The notes: a model not told the origin generated them from the letters alone. A DNA stretch of 64,000 bases from Spodoptera frugiperda (GCF_023101765.2 NC_064237.1:3773501-3837500), one strand, 5' to 3'. Shown: positions 8,613 through 22,010, counted from the first letter of the stretch. A program made the numbers and translations.

Positions 8613-11600
8613 TGTGTTTAGGTCTAAGATTGATTTTCTTATAACTTAGTCCCTGAATTAAAAAGTATATTATTATTTACTTTTAGGTGCGTATGTATGT
8701 TCCTAAATTACCTACAATATTTTCAAAAATAGATTTCCTGCCTGTTGCTCTAGTACCATAATGTAACTATTCTATAAAGATGTGAAAATACAAAATTCGT
8801 AATGCTATCGCATGTCCGTGGGCAATGTAAAACGAAAGTGAGAACATTAAAATACAATTTAGGTAATCTACGGTAACAATGTGAGAAACGAAAGCGCTGT
8901 CTTCTGCTAATATGCTTTAATGGTATTTTTTATTCAGCGGTGGAACGCTTTATTTTTAGACACTGAATGTTCGTTGAAATAACTGCTCTTCTTTTATGGA
9001 GAGTAACATACAGGCTGTGGTAAAACAATGGTTAAAATTAAAAGCTTTTAAACACACAAATATTTATTATGTCTAGGTTTTCAACCAAAATACATACACA
9101 AAAAATAATTTAAGACAATTTTATAAGAACATTTACACCCAAACTTTTCAAAGTATAAAATTATTATACTTAACTAAAACTTTATTATTATAATTTACTT
9201 TATTAATTAAAAATACTTTATTGTAATAAATGACCATCAATGACCTCAGTTACCTATAATTTGAACTTGTCCAGGAATAATGTAAGTTGGCAATTTACAA
9301 TCATTTGAACAACATGTTATTAGAAGAAAAAACATCATTAAAATAGGTATCCGTGAACATCAAACTAGCCAGCAGCTACTTTTTTACATCAAATAAGTTT
9401 CCCAACAACGAATTACTTTCGTTTTCTTCAGGTATGTTCGTACACTTGAAAATTACACGCGGTACCATAATTAGCTGCCATTTGAGAGTTATTTCATTTT
9501 AATATAAAACTGTGATCACGTTCCTATTTATCATTAACGTTGCTTCTAACACTTGTAATAGTTACCAATTTGTCCAACAAGTGTAGCCGGCAATAAAATT
9601 ATAATGCACTGTTATTCTTGTTAAATTAAGTAACGTTATGTCAGAGTCGTTAGAGCATCCGATGTACGGTCAGTGCACACTGCCCAATATATTCACCGAC
9701 TCCATTTACATACAGCTACTTACATTCGTTGATGCACTTTGATAAGACGGACAATTAGTTAAGTAGTTTCTAAGAGAAGTCATTAATTACGCCAGTTTTC
9801 TAACTTTAAACTTGGGAAATTGCAGGAAAATCTACTAAGAAACATGTTTTCGAACGCCGTCAGTTGAGGAGGCATAAAAAAGCAGTCAAAGATTTATTGT
9901 ACCCACGTCGATCTTTTCACATGTCACCATTTCCGTGTCGAGAAAGAGCTGTTTATATAAACTGTCCAGGAATCTATGGGAATACGTCTTCAGAACAATC
10001 GGTGGCAAGAAAACCCTACAACCACAAAAGGATTCCAGCCACAAGCGTCCATCGTTCGTGGTACATAGAAATGTATATCTAGTGAACTGGGTGCTTTATG
10101 TAGCCCCGACAGTTTACCTTTTTAAAGAGACCACTTATCGAGTCGGTAAAGAAGACGATATTAAATTAAAATAGAGTGTACCGCAAAAACTAATGATCGC
10201 TCTGTGATCGCATACCATTTTATTAGGTGTCGTTAAATTCCAATATACTTATACTTTAATATTAACTGGTTGAGTTTTTGTTGTTGTTATGTTCAATTGA
10301 TGAGCCGTTATTTTTTATTGATTATGAAAAGGATAATTTATTTATTACAACTTGCGTAGATAGCTTTCGTCCGTTATCCTCTTATTTAATTGGAATAAAA
10401 AATAAGTAGATATTATCTTCGGCATTCCTAAACCGGGGTGGTTATTTATAGATAAGTTTAAGTTATAGCTTGTATTTTATTTGAAATTTTATTTTACATT
10501 TAATTTAAAGTCTAATTAATCTTTCCAAAGTACAGATAAGCATCAAGGGTTACAAATGGTCACCTGCCTTAATCTATAACTAGATTACCCACAGCTGAAG
10601 CTTAGTCACAGAGTTTTTAATCACCACAAAAATAATAAAAAAATAAGCCTTAGGTACCTAGATGCTATTTTTTGTAGTACTGATGGATGTGCAGATGTCA
10701 GCGGTGTAATCAATTTCATTAATAACTTGTACGTCTAGATGTGTTTATCTAAGAAACGCGAACAAAAACTGACGGGGCAGTTTTTCTTTACGTGTAGTGA
10801 AAAAACACTTCACGCTCAGTAATTAATTATGTCTTTAGTTTTTATATGTGACTGTTTAGGTACAGTGAGTGCTATCCGTTACGGTAGTATGAACCTGTCA
10901 ACTTATAATGGATGATTGGGAGATACCTTTTCTTGGGAATCATTAACTCAAATTAGTCCAAGTAATGTGAATGCCCTGCTCTTTACTGTATCGGAGCTGA
11001 TTCATTTAAAAACTTCGAGAACAATTAAGACTTTATTTCTCCCAATCCATCACTGGTGGAGACCTATGAGAAAAAATACATAAAATCAGTTGCAAAAACA
11101 TGAAAGCCTTCTTTTCTCTATAGGAACATCATACAATCATACAGGGTTATCTATGTAAAATAAACGCACCTACAACATGTCTAGTGTCAATAAATATATC
11201 AACAAGCTCAGTTTTCACTGGGGAACATAAATCTTACAGATTGATCTCTCGGTGGTCTCGTCAGCGGCTGTCAGCTGACAACGCATTACCCTGTAATGTG
11301 GGCAATTTGCAAACCCCTCGGACCGGCGAAAGTTGTATACAGAATTTACGGGACATCACTACAAAGGAAATAAGCCGCAGATGCAAATACACCGGATAAT
11401 CTCGATAATTTGTTGTACAGACACGTCAGACTGCATAACGGGGAGATAAAGAGATATCATCAGCAATAATCAGAGACTTGATGTGATCTACTATCTACTT
11501 ATTAAATACGACTCTTTTATGTACATACTGCAAGGTTGTTAAAATAATGTTTAGCTTGCGATTCATATCTCTTATTATGTAGTAATTATTCTCTAAGACA

Positions 11601-12890
11601 TACATAACAACTACACGCTGTCTATGAAAATCTAATGGATAACACGCTGTTATAAATATTGGTTTCTACATTTTAAAGTATAACTTACTTGTCTTATAGG
11701 TAAGTTGTTTAATTTTTCTCGATACATTAGTACCTATAGAATTCTTAATGAGGAAATTCCCAGTAGCTGCATGTGGTTCGATTTATGACAAGGATGTTAT
11801 GATACAGGTTTTATGTAACTGATAGAATATGTCTGTAGAGACTACATACTTCGCCCTTATTTGACCTTTCAGAAATAATGTTTATTTTATTTTTACAAGA
11901 GATCGTAAAGATAATAAAACAAAAGACAAATAGGTAACTGTTGTCCTCTCATAACTCTCAATAATCTGTGCAAGTCGATTGAAAATGTCTCTAGTTCCCT
12001 ACAATTTACTCAGTTAAGTAAATTTTCTTAGAACACACAATGTATCGAGCTCGGTGAAGCGTGCAAATATGAATGCGAGACAAATGAACAAACAGATAAA
12101 GTACATAATTTTGTGTGTACTATTACCATGGAAATTGAGTAATAGGTGGAAAACTGCAGTTTTCTGTTCGCAACCTCAGGTGGTAACATCTATGTAGCTA
12201 AAAAGTAACAATGTATTTGTTGCATTTGACAAAAGTCTCTCAACATAATACGACGAACATCAAACCGGTAATGAGGTTTTCTTCTCTGTATTAGTCGATA
12301 TGTCTATGATTTTAAAACGTTTTAATATGAATTTTAAGACTGAAACTAAATTCTAATACAAAAGTACTTTACAGCTCTGTTGTACAGTACACCGCCATCA
12401 AACAAAGCCAGTCGTAATGTTTATGTTATGCTAATGTTTGTGACAAACACTTTTTATTGGCGCCTTATCTCTTGCCTAATTTGACACATGACAACTCATA
12501 AGAACAAGCATTAAGTAACTGAGTAGAAGAGATCACTGACTTATGATTGGCACTTCATGTAGATAATAAGTAATGGTTAGTGGTCGTTTAATGAACTAAA
12601 CATGTAATCGAATCGGATTTGCGAAGATGGTTGACAAAAACTTGTCGAACGGCTCACGCCTACCGCTTGAGACTCATTAGTAATATAGCTTAATGATGTA
12701 CCGAAATATAACAAAAAAAAGTACATTAAATTAAATGTAGCAATGTTTTTATGTGGAGCCTTCAATTATATCAGTAATGTTGTTGTTGACCGCAAATTAA
12801 GGAAATCAATGTGTGTTGGTACGCAGAAATTATGAATTCAAAATAAAAGGAATGAAAGTTAAATTCAGTTATTTACACGTGTAATTAGAG
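8613..12890. other. gene-poor AT-rich stretch
   Basis: I see no supported gene. Two overlapping open frames at 9864-10174 (72 and 79 codons) have no recognisable domain and are probably chance. A short hairpin at 10788-10811 pairs CGTGTAGTG with CACTTCACG around an A-run, with one mismatch. The rest is ordinary AT-rich DNA. Confidence 0.4.
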
Positions 12891-13025
12891 GTGGTCGGGT
12901 TGCTTTCCGATATTTTGGCAAATTATGGCGAGGAGGGCCGAGGTAAGTGGGTGACGACGTGGGCCCTGCTGCCCGTTAGCTCGCATGCCCCGACACTTCG
13001 GCACCATTGACATCACAAGCACATG
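12885..13025 (+). other. GC-rich island with consensus splice donor
   Basis: This stretch is clearly richer in G and C than its neighbours. It includes an ATG at 12925 followed by five sense codons (MARRAE) and then GAG|GTAAGTG, a near-perfect 5' splice site with the GT at 12943-12944. It could be a short first coding exon of a plus-strand gene, or a conserved regulatory block. No acceptor or downstream exon was matched to it. Confidence 0.25.
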
Positions 13026-14358
13026 AAGACATTAAAATAATAACTGACATTTCTCTCATTGATGGTCCCTTTGTCCCTTAATTATTGAGTGGATAACAAC
13101 ACCGGCACGAAACAAAATACGAATGTTGTTTTTGATTTCAACGAAAGGAAAAATTGTTTGCAGTGTCGATTTTCCCCAAATAATGTCAGTTGAGAAAATA
13201 TTTGATATCTTATACTACTGGAAAAGTCAATATAAAGATTAAGATGATATCGTCGTATATTGATAGGTTTTCAATACCTATGTAGATAATAATTGCATTG
13301 TGATTGGAGAAATTTTATTACCATTTCAAGCATTAATCGACATTATAAACTTCCAAGTATGAATCATGTTCACTCGTTAATCCGAAAGAAACGCATAACT
13401 GGACTGATATAAATAATAATGTACGGGGGTTCCTACTTCTAACACTAATTAATCACATGCAAATAGAGCAAGTAAACAGAATATGTATGTGTCTAATTAG
13501 CTAATAATTACGTTTGTGGCATTTATTTCGCGTTTGACAGTTTTCATGTGTACCATTAGGGTGATGAATTGGAGCATATATTATTTCCTAAAATATAGGA
13601 AATCAGATTACGCTACCTAATAAGACTACTAATCAGACTACATACCGAAGTTTTTTAGCCAATTGGTTGCAGATGGAAAATGAAAAAATTATAGTTGCAC
13701 GTTATGCTGCACATATATATATGTTTATACTTAGTAACACCTACATAATTTAAGGCATTGTATCTATTCTTAATTCCACGAATAACGCCTACATGTACGT
13801 AATGTATTAAACAATCTACATATCATACACATACCTACTTTTTTTTTTAAAGTGGTATTAATTCTGTCTGTCAATTCATGACAGTAAAAATTTATTTAGT
13901 GATACGAGTAGTCACATAACTAACGCATATGTAAACAGTAAATAAACACAAGATTATGCAGAGCGTAACATATAAACAAAACGTTTCGTGTTGTCACATA
14001 TGTAGTTATATTACTCACCTCACATTGGAAAAACCAAAGCATAACGTTGCAATTCAAAATGTTAGCACGCGACCCTTCACTGTGTATACCCGGTATGAAA
14101 ATAGGAAATCTACATAACGTTTACTAGCGTCTATTAGGTGTTAGATGAACGTGGAAATTTATAGAATGGCGTTTTTTTTTATTCCGTGCTTTCGTAAATT
14201 GTAGTGTATTCTAGCAACGTAAACTATCGGGGTTGTGAGGAAATTTCCATTAGGTACCGAACCAGGGTGGCCACCGGTGGTTTTAGTGATTCTTTTATCC
14301 CCAAAAAGCTAGACGACTTTAGAAGGTTTCCCCGTCATAAATAAAAAGGACCGAACCA
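13026..14358. other. non-coding stretch
   Basis: AT-rich and without open frames. ACCGAACCAGG occurs twice, near 14258 and 14350, flanking a patch (CCACCGGTGG) that may be part of a degenerate repeat next to the family A remnant. Confidence 0.4.
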
Positions 14359-14422
14359 GGAAGCAAGAAAAGAGGAATAGTATTGTATTTTTACTCAGTA
14401 GGAATCTGACACCTCCTCTCGG
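14359..14422 (-). repeat. decayed family A repeat
   Basis: The series AAGCAAGAAAAGAGGAAT, then TTTTTACTCAGTAGGAATC, then TGACACCTCCTCTCGG follows the minus-strand order of family A (AAAAGTAGGAAGTAGGAAC, TTTTTAATCAGTAACAGTC, TGACACTCCCTCTCGCC at 54319-54459). Many substitutions make this the oldest of the three copies. Confidence 0.5.
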
Positions 14423-15655
14423 ATGTCTTTTTATTTATTCACTTGATACAAAACAATGTTTTCAGTCAATTTATCATACCTAACAATGACGATGGATCAT
14501 TAGCGACTGTTCCTATCATAGCTTCCGATTTCTTTTGCAGGAAATTATCATTTTATATTTATTTGAACAAACGTTGGAATGTTGGTAATGCAGACGTAAT
14601 TTAGTGACAATTTACAATCGCGTGTGTTGCAGGCATGGTGCCTTCGTGCGCTTGTAAACATTGAGTATGCTGACAATTAAGGAGCTTCGCATTGTCCGCA
14701 TAGTTTTCCTATTATACCTGATATGATATCTTAAATGGTGAAAGCAATTTTCTTATAAAGGATCTACATGCGTGACGAATTCTTTGAACGTATTAAAATA
14801 TGATTTTACTTTACGCACTTATTTTAAGTTGCACTAAAGGCCTAAACCAAGTCTATGACAGAGATATTATGAAGATATCCACTTGCAAGTATTTTCAATA
14901 CAACGATCGTGAACATTGAGATGGGAATTCCTAAAATTCCTGCAGAACAAGAATGAAGTTACGGCAAAACATTTGTTACGATAAATCAACATTGGCTAAT
15001 CTGGACACATTCACCACCATTTGAGCTTAATTTAAAACGAACATCGTCATGTCCTTTATTAGAAAGATATTCATTACCGACCCATAACACGAAGCCGGTC
15101 GCTGAGATAGGGGCACATTCTTGTTATCATCCGCAGGCCTAATAGAGAAACTGTGTTGTGTTCCGCGCGAAGTAACCGCTCGAGTTTCATACCTCGTTTA
15201 TCAATATTATAAATACGATATCGCAAATAGAACTGTTTATTAGATATTGATAAATGTTATTAAGCCCCCATGGAGGGCGAGCTTGCATAAATATCCGCTA
15301 AATATAATAAACGTTCGCACGGAGCGTGGAAACAGCGGACAAGAGGTGCGTCCGCGCTTTGAGGCTGCTGATATTCAAATGAGGCATTCAGTGCACCGTG
15401 CATACCCACAGATAAGTGAGGGAATTAATACGCATGCGCGTGGATATCTTCATTTGATTGTGTTCTCAGGATTTCTTAGTAAACTCAGTACATTAGAGAT
15501 CTAGAGCTCCACCATTTTTATAGCTCTAGTTACCTACCTCAAAATAAAACTTATCGAAAGATTTGCATAAATACTTTGAACTGTTTTAGCAATATGACTA
15601 CCATTTGCTTATCTACGAAAAACTTAAAAAAATAGCATGGAAAGCATTTTTATAT
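14423..15655. other. non-coding stretch
   Basis: The 85-codon plus-strand frame at 15247-15504 lies in a moderately GC-rich patch but shows no domain, splice signal or repeat similarity I can use. Otherwise AT-rich with nothing recognisable. Confidence 0.4.
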
Positions 15656-15947
15656 GATACGGGTGGCCTCTATCAACGTACCTAATAAGTTTTTAAGTGT
15701 GGGAGAGCCATGCTTCAGCACGAATGGGCCGGCTCGACCGGAGTGATACCACAGCCTCACAGAAAACCGACGTGAAACAACGTTTGCATTGTGTTTCACT
15801 GTGTGAGTGAGGTTATCGGAGGCCCAATTACCCCCTTCCCAATCTTCACAATCCCTGATTCCCCAACAACCCTTAAACTTCTGACCCCCCAAAAGGTTGG
15901 CAACGCACTTGTAACGCTTCTGGTGTTCCGGTTGCTCGTTTAATAGT
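15656..15947 (+). repeat. dispersed SINE-like repeat, family B, nearly full copy
   Basis: It begins GATACGGGTGGCC and continues with GTGGGAGAGCCATGCTTC, CACGAATGGGCCGGCTCGAC, CACAGAAAACCGACGTGAAA, a GTGAGTGAGGTTATC block and GGCAACGCACTTGTAACGC. Two shorter inverted copies are at 41565-41692 and 48045-48282. I know the family as abundant in Lepidoptera, usually ending near GCTCGTTT. The tail here is partly duplicated: CTCGTTTAATAGT occurs near 15936 and again near 15957. The apparent 80-codon minus-strand frame inside it is not a gene. Confidence 0.75.
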
Positions 15948-16495
15948 TAATAGTACTCGTTTAATAGTAATCGCCTGTATAATAGTTATCAAATTGCAAT
16001 TACCTATCTCTTACTTTCAGAAAGGTTCTTACTCTCTTAGGTATTAATGAGGTACCTAAACCAATTACTAAAATGAGTGCCCATCCCAAGCTTTGAAAGC
16101 GAAACTAAGAGAGAAGAAACAAGTAGAGAAACCCCAATAACTCTCACCTATTAAATAACATATTAAACTAGATTTATTTACTTGAACGTGGCATTTAGGA
16201 GATGTGCAACTTTTCATTTAAGTACCTAGGTAGGTACTTAAATTACTCACTAATTTTATTCGCGTGTTAGGTGCAGTTGATTTATTACCAACTATCTTTT
16301 GCTTGTGACTTCATTTGCCTAGAAATAGTATGTACTTCGAGAGTCCTAACTGTGACCGTCCTCATGCTTCTATTAGTGTCCATGTTGACACTCTCAAACT
16401 CTCTTCCGGGTTAACTACCCTGTCCTAGTTAGTCTTACGATATTTAACTATATCATTCTTATTTCTTCCTTTTTATCATTACTATTTCTTCCTTT
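15948..16495. other. non-coding stretch between two repeats
   Basis: No gene is visible. CTATTTCTTCCTTTTT-like runs repeat near 16460 and 16484, just before the next repeat, and may be a short tandem duplication. Confidence 0.4.
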
Positions 16496-16690
16496 TTAAC
16501 CGACTTAAAAAAGAAAATTCTCAGTTTGACATGTAGGTTTTTGCGCGATTGTCTCGCGTTTGGCTGAATCGATTTTGATGCGGTTGTCAGCATATTATTT
16601 TTCTTAGAAGAAGAATTTAAGGATACCTATTACTTGCCTTAAAAAAAGGCGATAAAGAAAATAGAAGGTGGTCCTCTTTTTTAAAAAAGT
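16496..16690 (+). repeat. diverged lepidopteran repeat beginning TTAACCGACTT
   Basis: It begins TTTAACCGACTTAAAAAAG, then AAATTCTCAGTTTGACATG, then GGCTGAATCGATTTTGATG and GAAGGTGGTCCTC. This order matches a very common lepidopteran dispersed repeat that starts AACCGACTTC(A)n and carries a CCGATTTTGATG-type block. The copy is substituted and contains no coding sequence. A 15-bp piece of the same start occurs inverted near 20880. Confidence 0.5.
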
Positions 16691-16782
16691 TATATACTTG
16701 TCTTCACACTAGTATTCTTTCTCGTGTCGTGGATGCGTTTACAAATAGGATGTTAAAAAACATAACCTGGCGCAGCATATTC

Positions 16783-16794
16783 TGGCGCAGTCGG
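16783..16794 (+). other. possible LTR-retrotransposon primer binding site
   Basis: TGGCGCAGTCGG is the serine-tRNA-type primer binding site used by some insect gypsy-group elements, where it follows the 5' LTR. Here CTGGCGCAG is also found 15 bp upstream (16767-16775). No matching pair of LTRs or gag-pol frame is visible nearby, so at most this is a scrap of an old element. Confidence 0.3.
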
Positions 16795-19401
16795 GTAACA
16801 AAAGCATCACCCCAAGACCCTCAACAACAATTTGTAGATCACAAAGAATCGTACCCGCAATAAGTTACGCAGCCGCCAGTTGCCAGTAGCCCAGCCACTA
16901 AGAAGTCGGATGTACTGTATTAGTATGGACTTAAACCTGTACTATAAGTGACTATAACTGTAATATAATATACAACGAGGCATAGAACAGAGTGTTTATA
17001 TTAATTGGATATAAAATGCACTTCGTCTCAATTTCCATGTCATAATTAAACCATGTGATGTATAGAGCTACCTTCTAATGTATGGGTTAGTGTTTAGAAC
17101 TTTATATTATACCAGTTATATTAGTTATGTGTATAAGTAACTAATATAAATTACTAGTTCAGAGGTGGTATGAAAAATCATATTCATTAATCTAGAACAC
17201 CATTATCTGAACGTTTTTCTGCTTCTTGTTATTTATTTTATTTTATTTTTAGTTGTGGTGGTTCCACTGGGCCTCGACTTCCCTACCCTCCTTCCACTCC
17301 TCTGTGTGCAAATCTTTCTGCGAACAATCCTGCATTTTTACACATTTTACACACTATCTTTCCAATACCCAAATCAAAAACAAACTTTACCACATATAAA
17401 ATAAATATCAATTTACAAAAACACGTCCTAAGACGTTAGTATAGTATATAAATAATAAATAATGTAGGACTTGTAAGTATAGTACGTGTAATAGTACAGG
17501 AAATGCATTCCCGACACCACGGTCCACACTACAGGTGAACGGGACTACGCAAAAACATATTCAGTCGGACACGAGGCGACACATCCCATTTATTGTAATA
17601 ACTTACTGCCTACACCGGCTACTAAGCGTTAATTATACGACACATACTTTATATGAATTCTCGTATAATTAGTGTCTTCTATAATTATTTGTTGCATATG
17701 TTATGTTAGGTAATGAATGTTGCATGAAGTGCGAATGTTAATGTTTACTTGACTAGTTGATAATAAAAAAGTAATGGAATGACACGTGTTAATATAATAA
17801 TTAATTTTCATTTTTCTATTTAGTTATATTTATTTTATTTATTTATATACACACTTAGATGGACTTTATGCCTTTTTCTGTGGGTGGTATACATATAGAT
17901 ACATGACATGTGCAGGAGAATTTACCTTATAAAACAACGATCTAAACGCATAAATTCGTCACCTGATATCTTTGTTGATTACTGGCTAAAACCCACTTCT
18001 TTCACAGTAAAAAAGATAAAAATAACTTAAAATCAACAAACCCATTTCCAATGCCATCTAAACAAACTCACTGGCGTACTAAATAAACCGTTACAGAGCC
18101 ACAAAATAACATCAATAAAAGTATCAAGAACCCTATACAATCTGCTCGCCATCCAATTCTGAAAGACTTAAATATACAAGATGTAATGCTTGTGTTAATA
18201 TTATCGGACATGGTGCAGTAATAACAGCTCCTGGACATGCGATCGGTGCATCTCTAGCGAATCTGTGCACTAGAGGTGTGCTGACGATTTGCCGAAGGAA
18301 ATAATCATCTCGCCTCTATAAGTGGACTCCCCTACTATATGCTGGGGGCAAAATGGCTGACACTTCTTATTTGTGTATCTTGAATGAAATTATTAGTCCG
18401 TGGTGTGTTCACGTCATTACAAATGAATTCACATTTTCTATAAATTTTGTTGACCCGAATGACATAATCTCGGGGATTTGGGGTCAAAATCCCGTACTGT
18501 ATGACAACATCGCTTGATTCTGTCTTTTGTCCGCAAACAAGATATGCACTGTGAGATTGAATTGCTACCTACAGGACATTGTAAACAAGACAGTACAGGC
18601 ATTCGATCTATCATTGCTTTATTTTCTAAAATTTCAGCCTACCTGTTTACTATTTGACCCGTCTGCATTTTGACAAAAACAGACCCAATTGTATGTTCTG
18701 TTAAAACTAGCTGAACGTTTTTTGTTTTGGATATTTATAAACTGGAGTACAATGACACTAAGAACAGTTCATTCACAAGAAAATTAGTTTACCAGATGAG
18801 ATCCAAACAAAACCGCAACAAATTACATCATTCGATAAGAATTCTTTAAAATTTCGCAATTAAGATTCACCACACCTATGAGAGAACTGTTTGGACGTAG
18901 TTTATTAGGCTTTATACATAAACATAGGCGATAACCAAACGTAATATTACTACGCCTTGGTGTGAATGTCCGCAGCGACAGATCATATTGTACGTCTCTT
19001 TCAAACAAATCATAACTTACTCGGAACTTTAAGACTTGTGAATCCCAGCTAAAATTATTAAGTACCGTTATTTTTACTACACCATGCGATCATACCCACT
19101 CATCTTTTCCTCAAAGGGATAAGGAATTAAAGACGTATAATAATACAAAACCACACAAACTTTGGAAAACTATTTTTGTTTTTTTTTAGAATATCGAACT
19201 AATTATGTACAAGGCACTTCAGCGTTATCGATATACAATATCAGTAACCCAATATCCAAGTTGTCATAAACATACTGATAAACTTGACTCTACTACGAGT
19301 TACAACAAAAACAATAAACCAACAAGAAAAAAAAAACAGATACAACTAGCGGAGGGAGCACAATAAACACTATTAAAGTAGTCGTGTATTGTCACAGTAT
19401 A
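16795..19401. other. gene-poor stretch
   Basis: AT-rich. The 61-codon frame at 18823-19008 is not supported by anything else. A fragment near 19088-19130 (CCTCAAAGGGATAAGG) faintly resembles the repeat at 28686-28800. I see nothing else. Confidence 0.4.
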
Positions 19402-19545
19402 TTAGAGGCTGAGCACGCTACCCGCGAGGTGCATGAGCGTGGTAGGGGTGCGGGCTTCAGAAACGGTTGAAGGTGCCACAGAGTGGTTTAGGAGGAATGC
19501 AGCCACTGGCACACCACGGTAACCTTGAGGTAAGGTAGCGACCAT
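19402..19545 (-). other. GC-rich block with a short minus-strand open frame
   Basis: Against an AT-rich background, this block is GC-rich and open on the minus strand for 47 residues from an ATG (MVATLPQGYRGVPVAAFLLN onwards, ending GSVLSL). There is no splice acceptor just upstream and no recognised domain. It may be part of an unclassified repeat, a conserved element, or a small exon. Confidence 0.25.
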
Positions 19546-21946
19546 AGTGAGGGAAGCGATTTGAAATATGATGGTTTGGTGGATGATTTATTTTGTCAAA
19601 AGAAACGGTTGAATAGCGAAAGTACATAAGTAGTGTAAAATTAGTGATTTTATAAGTAAATAGGTTATCACAATTCTATAGGAAAGTACCCAGGAAGATT
19701 GCTAAATTTTTATGTCAGACTCATTTGCACTTACCGTATTGTCTTCGGAACACCTAAAGGTTGGCAAGAAAGAATGCCTGTGGCATTATTTCCGCCTTTG
19801 TACCTTTATTGTGCAATAGGTTTAAATAAATTAAATAAAAAAATGCTGCTTATATTTAACTGTTTTGCGGCAATAAAATCAAAATGATAATGATTTGTTC
19901 AATTAAAAATTTCCCAGATAATAAAATTTACTTTTCATTATTATTTTCACACTTTCTATGGACATGAAACATTCAATTAAATTGAACCAATTTACAGCGA
20001 AATTGTTTACGTTTACAATAAGCATAAAGCGGTATTACAGGTTAATAAAATAATAATTTGCAATTAAAACATATTTCTCTTTTTATGATAGAAAGTTTTC
20101 TTCACATAAAATTCACACCTGTCTTTTATATACAAGACATTGGGTATATAGAACGCGAATTTTATATGATTCTTCAAAAATTAAGAACAGAAACTTTGGC
20201 AGCCGCTGGCTCCACTAAGGCCACACCACAAGAACCACAATATACCGGCGGCTGACCGTCGAGGAATAATATCAGGCGAATAAATCCGACAGTTGCACGG
20301 AACCCGCAGCTATATCAGGCGTGTTTAGAGACCGCTGGTAGCTGATGAGTCTCGTTACACCGGTACCGGTACTTTAGTTAGTTTGTCATGTTCGCACAAC
20401 TACGCCACATGTACGCTATTTTAGGAACGAACGGTTTTCACCTGACTGTGGTCAAGGAACAGTTCAAGGCCCCTCGGGAATGAAGTTCGTCAATGTAGCT
20501 CGATTTCTAGCTGAGAATTTAGAGCTATTTATGTAGTCATTTGAAGAAGTGCCTTAAGTGTACGAGAGGTGCTTTGAATGGTAAGCTGTAGTTCGGAATA
20601 AGTCATTAAGACGTGTATGGAAGGAAGATAACTTAATTACTGGGCTATGCAAGCATCCATACTGTTTCTATTAAGAATATAATATAATTCAAATAACTTT
20701 ATTTGTCGATCATAGGTTACAAAAGACGTTACAAGATTTATGTTGACCAGCTATGTCTTGCCATCAGCGACGTACAAATGCATCAAAGTAATTTATTATT
20801 CATCATATAAGTCAGATCTGTTATTGAATCAAATTCGAAACGTCCCTCTGTATTTCAAAGCGAACTAAACAAAAATGAAGTCGGTTAAAAATTCAAACTC
20901 ATCACAGTTAATCTCACCATAATGCCGTATTAAAAGAAATGATCCATGAAATTGATTTTACTTTTGTTAATACATTTTGTACTTATTTATTGAAAATGCC
21001 AAAGATCAAAGAACGTCGAAGTTGATAGGACAAGGACATAAAATAAAATTATCAGTCGGACAGTACAATACGATTCGGTTCAAAAAAGTTCCACGCAGGA
21101 ATTTATTTCCCAGAAAAAGTAGAAGGACACCATTCTGGTTAATGGTTCCTGGATATTGTTTTACTTTATATTCATTGTGTGTAAATAAATAAACAAATGT
21201 AAGGCACCGGACAGATATCGAGAATAATTAAATGAATTCCATCTCCATAGTATAAATAAAACAGGTAACTGTAGATATTGCCGTTGCTGAAGCTATAGCT
21301 ATTTATAATAAGCTATTTTCTTTAAAAACAATATTTATTAATAAATACGAACTTCGAAATGAAATTGAAATAGCTCTTTTGCATTTAACTCAAATTTATG
21401 AAGAAGTTCAAGTTCAATCAAAGAAGAAAAATAACGATGTCTACACATAGCACTAGTAGGTACATAAATAAGTATTCGCACTGCCCTCACAATACTGTAA
21501 GGGTCACTTAATTTATCGTATTTATGTATCTTCTTATAGATGTAGGTATATTACTTCTAGTTTTACCAAACATAATATTTTTATTCAATTTTGGTTTTTA
21601 GTTACTACTTTAGGTCCTCAGATACTAAAAAGAATATATTCGATTGCACAAAAATATTAAACAACCACGTGTGTGGCATACCATATAAATGGCAAAGAAC
21701 TCGAATTTAAATTATTCATCGATAGAATTTAATCGGCATTCATTATTCAAAAAAAGTGTAAAATCTCAATAATAAAATCGATAAATTAAGTAACCGTTAC
21801 ATTATCGAGAGGGCATCGCGAATCGATACTGAATCGATACAAAATCTAGTAATCAATCGAAAGAACTAAGAGTTTTCTCATAGAAAGTTTGTTTAGGGGA
21901 AAGTAGAAAACAATGGATTGTAATAATATCATTAGTGATTGTTACA
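19546..21946. other. non-coding stretch with a GC-rich middle
   Basis: Most is AT-rich. Positions about 20190-20520 are markedly GC-richer, with TATCAGGCG at two places (near 20270 and 20313) and a self-complementary ACCGGTACCGGT at about 20359-20370. It has no long open frame. A regulatory or unclassified repeat origin is possible. A stretch near 20680-20750 (ATTCAAATAACTTTATTTG) looks like a LINE or SINE tail common in moths. Confidence 0.35.
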
Positions 21947-22010
21947 GGCTGGTTCGTTGGTCTAGTTGTCTTAAGCTAAGTAACTACTGCTGAAGGGTAT
22001 GGTTTTGGCA
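21947..22010 (+). repeat. possible tRNA-derived SINE head
   Basis: GGCTGGTTCGTTGGTCTAGT resembles the 5' half of a tRNA (A-box region), as in lepidopteran tRNA-derived SINEs. The expected B-box (GGTTCGATTCC) does not follow, so this is neither a tRNA gene nor a complete SINE. It is probably a truncated or decayed copy. Confidence 0.35.

Noticed and set aside
9864..10174. Two overlapping plus-strand frames of 72 and 79 codons
   Set aside because: They are mutually exclusive, lack domains and have no splice or promoter context.
15247..15504. 85-codon plus-strand frame
   Set aside because: No domain, no splice limits, and its composition mirrors a GC-richer patch only.
15650..15892. 80-codon minus-strand frame
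   Set aside because: It lies entirely within a copy of dispersed repeat family B.
20335..20375. CTGATGAGTC, resembling a hammerhead ribozyme core
   Set aside because: The required GAAAC after stem II and the closing stems are absent.
20878..20897. Inverted scrap of the AACCGACTT repeat
   Set aside because: Only about 15 bp match, too short to claim a copy.
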